7,936 nt of DNA, from positions 1 through 7,936 of the forward strand of contig WQZW01000056.1 of NCBI GenBank assembly GCA_009780545.1. Reading direction: 5' to 3'. Each line of letters opens with the position of its first letter. The stretch's first letter is position 1. This document shows positions 7,026 through 7,936 of this stretch, piece by piece. Both the position numbers and the translations under genes were made by a program. Source of the stretch: Treponema sp. (lineage in GTDB: Bacteria; Spirochaetota; Spirochaetia; Treponematales; Breznakiellaceae). A model generated the notes under the pieces. That model ran no database searches and was not told the DNA's origin. It worked only from the letters and a program-made list of their open reading frames with translations.

Positions 7026-7031
7026 AGTATA
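7026..7031 (-). promoter_or_regulatory. Candidate -10 box of the tldD-tldE operon
   Basis: TATACT on the minus strand matches the -10 consensus in five of six bases and would start transcription near 7019, giving a leader of about 42 nt to the tldD GTG. No good -35 element is found 16-18 bp upstream (TGGCGT at best). A TTGACG at about 7005 has no suitable -10 partner. The promoter may therefore be weak or need an activator; the inverted repeat at 7061-7090 lies about 30 bp upstream. Confidence 0.4.
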
Positions 7032-7060
7032 CTACGCCTTTCCCGGAAACGCCACGGGAT

Positions 7061-7090
7061 TTTGAGGGCAAACGGCGGTTTGCCCTCAAA
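7061..7090. repeat. Perfect 13-bp inverted repeat
   Basis: TTTGAGGGCAAAC (7061-7073) and GTTTGCCCTCAAA (7078-7090) are exact reverse complements around the tetranucleotide GGCG. Neither strand has a T tract after the stem, so an ordinary intrinsic terminator is unlikely. It sits upstream of the tldD promoter candidate and beside a dispersed repeat, so it could be an operator, the end of a small mobile or repeated element, or an RNA hairpin. Confidence 0.75.
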
Positions 7091-7117
7091 CGAAAGCGAA
7101 GAGAAGAATTTTGAATT

Positions 7118-7177
7118 ACTACGGCGGAAGTAGGAAAGGGCCTACAGCACAGAAAGCCCGGGGTAGGCTTCCCCGTC
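7118..7177 (+). repeat. Dispersed repeat, copy 2
   Basis: This 60-bp stretch matches the minus strand of 457-515 at about 49 positions with one gap (blocks ACTACGGCGGAA, AAGGGCC, AAAGCCCGGGGTA, GCTTCCC). In the shared frame the codons just before the block read EEF-stop-I here against EEAWK in the other copy, so TGA here stands against TGG there. That is what decay of a once-coding or mobile sequence would look like. Confidence 0.6.
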
Positions 7178-7207
7178 CCCTTACGGAGGCCGGATTTAGG
7201 TTTTGCG

Positions 7208-7237
7208 GCCAAGGTTTGGTGCCGGGCCACAGGTCCG
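7208..7237 (+). repeat. REP-like 30-bp hairpin repeat, copy 1
   Basis: This copy matches 7447-7476 at 29 of 30 positions in the same orientation (the single difference is C at 7230 against T). Its core GCCGGGCC, 3-nt loop ACA, GGTCCG folds into a hairpin of six contiguous pairs including one G-T pair. Ahead of it lies CCAAGGTTTGG, itself a small palindrome. It is intergenic and precedes the promoter of the small gene. Confidence 0.8.
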
Positions 7238-7265
7238 ACACGCCTGCATCACCCATACTGTAACA

Positions 7266-7294
7266 TTGCCGTTTTGGGCGGCCCGAGGTATACT
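7266..7294 (+). promoter_or_regulatory. Sigma-70-type promoter of the 42-aa protein gene
   Basis: TTGCCG (7266-7271, four of six consensus bases) and TATACT (7289-7294, five of six) are spaced by 17 bp. Transcription would start near 7301, leaving a 13-nt leader that begins at the Shine-Dalgarno sequence. Confidence 0.6.
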
Positions 7295-7313
7295 TTAGGT
7301 AGGAGATCTAGGT

Positions 7314-7442
7314 ATGCTTTTTCAGTTGTTGACCAGCGTGGCATTATTGCTGGTAGGCATTTCGCTGGTTGTAATTGCCCGGATCCTCAAAAGATTGGAT
7401 AGATCTCTAGAAAAAGGTACCAAAGTGGAAAACAAGGGCTGA
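7314..7442 (+). CDS. 42-residue single-pass membrane protein
   Basis: The frame runs from ATG at 7314 to TGA at 7440-7442. AGGAG at 7301-7305 lies 8 nt before the ATG and a promoter with 17-bp spacing lies just upstream, so this small gene has all its own signals. Residues 2-22 form one hydrophobic helix (LLTSVALLLVGISLVVIA), followed by a basic, amphipathic tail (RILKRLDRSLEKG, then TKVENKG). With no charge before the helix and many positive charges after it, the tail should face the cytoplasm. It is AT-richer than its surroundings and sits exactly between two copies of a 30-bp repeat, the second starting 5 bp after its stop. The shape resembles small hydrophobic type I toxins, small regulatory membrane proteins, or the start of DUF948-like proteins; none can be chosen. 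No antisense promoter on the opposite strand was evident. Confidence 0.62.
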   Translation: MLFQLLTSVALLLVGISLVVIARILKRLDRSLEKGTKVENKG

Positions 7443-7446
7443 AATT

Positions 7447-7476
7447 GCCAAGGTTTGGTGCCGGGCCATAGGTCCG
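7447..7476 (+). repeat. REP-like 30-bp hairpin repeat, copy 2
   Basis: This copy is 29/30 identical to 7208-7237 and lies 239 bp after it. The hairpin is better here: GCCGGGCC (7460-7467), loop ATA, GGTCCGGC (7471-7478) gives eight pairs including one G-T. It starts 5 bp after the stop of the small gene, so it may end or stabilise that transcript, although no T tract follows. Confidence 0.8.
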
Positions 7477-7517
7477 GCCCCCGTCCTCTCCGGCAAATGC
7501 GTGGAGATTGGGGGCCG
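7475..7517 (-). terminator. Long interrupted hairpin after the FGE-fold gene
   Basis: CGGCCCCC (7475-7482) pairs perfectly with GGGGGCCG (7510-7517), and TCTCC (7487-7491) with GGAGA (7503-7507) inside it. It begins 11 bp after the stop of the minus-strand FGE-fold gene, the right place for a terminator, but no U tract follows on that strand. It overlaps the arm of the REP-like hairpin, so the two structures are mutually exclusive. Confidence 0.4.
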
Positions 7518-7528
7518 CAGAACCCAAA

Positions 7529-7936
7529 CTAAGGCCGCACCAGCCGGAAGCCAAGACTGTCGTCGTCCTGACGGTAGGTGAAGTTGCTGAACCGGTAGGT
7601 CGAATGGGCGCTCGCCGCCGTACTGGCCCAACTCCCGCCGCGAGTCATCCGAGTGGCGTTGTAGACAGAGTCGAAGCACCACTCGAAGACGTTGCCGCTC
7701 ATGTCGTACAGGCCGAGCTCGTTCGGCTTCTTCTTCCCCACCTCGTGCGTTTTGTTGTCGCTGTTTCCGTTGTACCAAGCGACCTCGTCCACCGTGTCGC
7801 TGCCGGCATACAGGTGGTAGTCGTAGCTGCTGCCGTATCCGGAAGACACCATTCCGCCCTTCGCCGCGTATTCCCATTCAAGCTCGGTCGGCAGCCTCCA
7901 GCCGTTCGCCGCCTTCCTTACCTTTACCGCATCCCA
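7529..7936 (-). CDS. FGE-sulfatase (SUMF1-type) fold protein lacking catalytic cysteines, 3' part
   Basis: The 135 C-terminal residues are present; the frame is open to the right edge and the start is outside. The sequence is a textbook C-terminal half of the formylglycine-generating-enzyme-like domain: GWRLPTELEWEYAAKGG (12-28), the WYNGNS block (55-60), KKPNELGLYDMSGNVFEWC (69-87), TRGGSW (98-103) and LGFRLVRP (128-135). In true FGEs a pair of cysteines follows GGSW and oxidises a sulfatase cysteine. Here the region reads ASTAASAHSTYR with none, so that chemistry is not expected. Many bacteria, spirochaetes included, use such domains as C-type-lectin-like binding modules in secreted or surface proteins, and some are targets of diversity-generating retroelements. 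Signal peptide and full domain layout cannot be seen. No template repeat or reverse transcriptase is visible in the window. Confidence 0.9.
   Translation of the reverse strand, partial: WDAVKVRKAANGWRLPTELEWEYAAKGGMVSSGYGSSYDYHLYAGSDTVDEVAWYNGNSDNKTHEVGKKKPNELGLYDMSGNVFEWCFDSVYNATRMTRGGSWASTAASAHSTYRFSNFTYRQDDDSLGFRLVRP

Larger units (their letters stand above)
6978..7313. other. Repeat-rich spacer between tldD and the micro-ORF
   Basis: No intact gene is seen in this 336-bp stretch. It contains, from left to right, the tldD ribosome binding site and candidate -10 box, a perfect 13-bp inverted repeat, a dispersed repeat copy, small hairpins (GTAGG/CCTAC at 7130-7145 and CGGGG/CCCCG at 7159-7175), the first 30-bp REP-like copy, and the promoter of the small gene. 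Possible frames through the repeat on the plus strand are interrupted, for example by TGA directly before the TTAE-coding block. Confidence 0.6.

Noticed and set aside
7024..7230. Minus-strand 68-codon frame beginning MARHQTLA, and the similar start within 7407-7877
   Set aside because: The shared peptide start comes from the 30-bp repeat lying in both; the rest is unrelated and no ribosome binding site is present.
7381..7421. Cluster of four six-base palindromes (GGATCC, AGATCT, TCTAGA, GGTACC) within 41 bp, like a cloning site
   Set aside because: They fall in a continuous membrane-protein reading frame with natural spacing and between two genomic repeats; no vector sequence follows. Chance is the simpler explanation.

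Overview
The window looks like chromosome from a moderately GC-rich spirochaete, most likely a Treponema-like organism. This is inferred from gene content: paired two-domain CsgG-like envelope proteins and an FGE-sulfatase (SUMF1-type) fold protein without catalytic cysteines. No rRNA or other taxonomic marker is present, so the assignment is tentative. I see no transposase, phage gene, CRISPR array, tRNA or rRNA.

Left part, plus strand (1-4047): the 3' end of an unrecognised gene, a 260-bp gap with a hairpin and a copy of a dispersed repeat, then a textbook sigma-70 promoter (TTGACA, 17 bp, TATAAT). This promoter drives two tandem paralogues. Each has an export signal, two CsgG/LpoB-like domains, a charged coiled coil and a beta-rich C-terminal domain. 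The second is clearly a lipoprotein. The start of the first is uncertain because the promoter overlaps the most upstream ATG, and an A7 tract lies exactly where two frames could be joined.

Middle, minus strand (4155-7031): a tldD-tldE (pmbA) operon. The two genes overlap by ATGA. Upstream are a strong Shine-Dalgarno sequence and a candidate -10 box, and downstream is a strong intrinsic terminator that sits between the convergent operons. The pair should form the TldD/TldE heterodimeric metalloprotease. No RiPP precursor or other substrate gene is seen beside it.

Right part (6978-7528): a repeat-rich spacer. It holds a 13-bp perfect inverted repeat, a second inverted copy of the repeat from 457-515, and two direct copies of a 30-bp hairpin-forming element 239 bp apart. 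Between those two copies lies a 42-codon membrane-protein gene with its own promoter and ribosome binding site. The window ends in the 3' part of an FGE-sulfatase-fold gene on the minus strand, which runs off the right edge.

The most interesting points are the start of the first CsgG-like gene, the repeat-flanked micro-ORF, the dispersed repeat shared by the two spacers, and the cysteine-less FGE-fold protein. No complete novel system can be demonstrated from this window.
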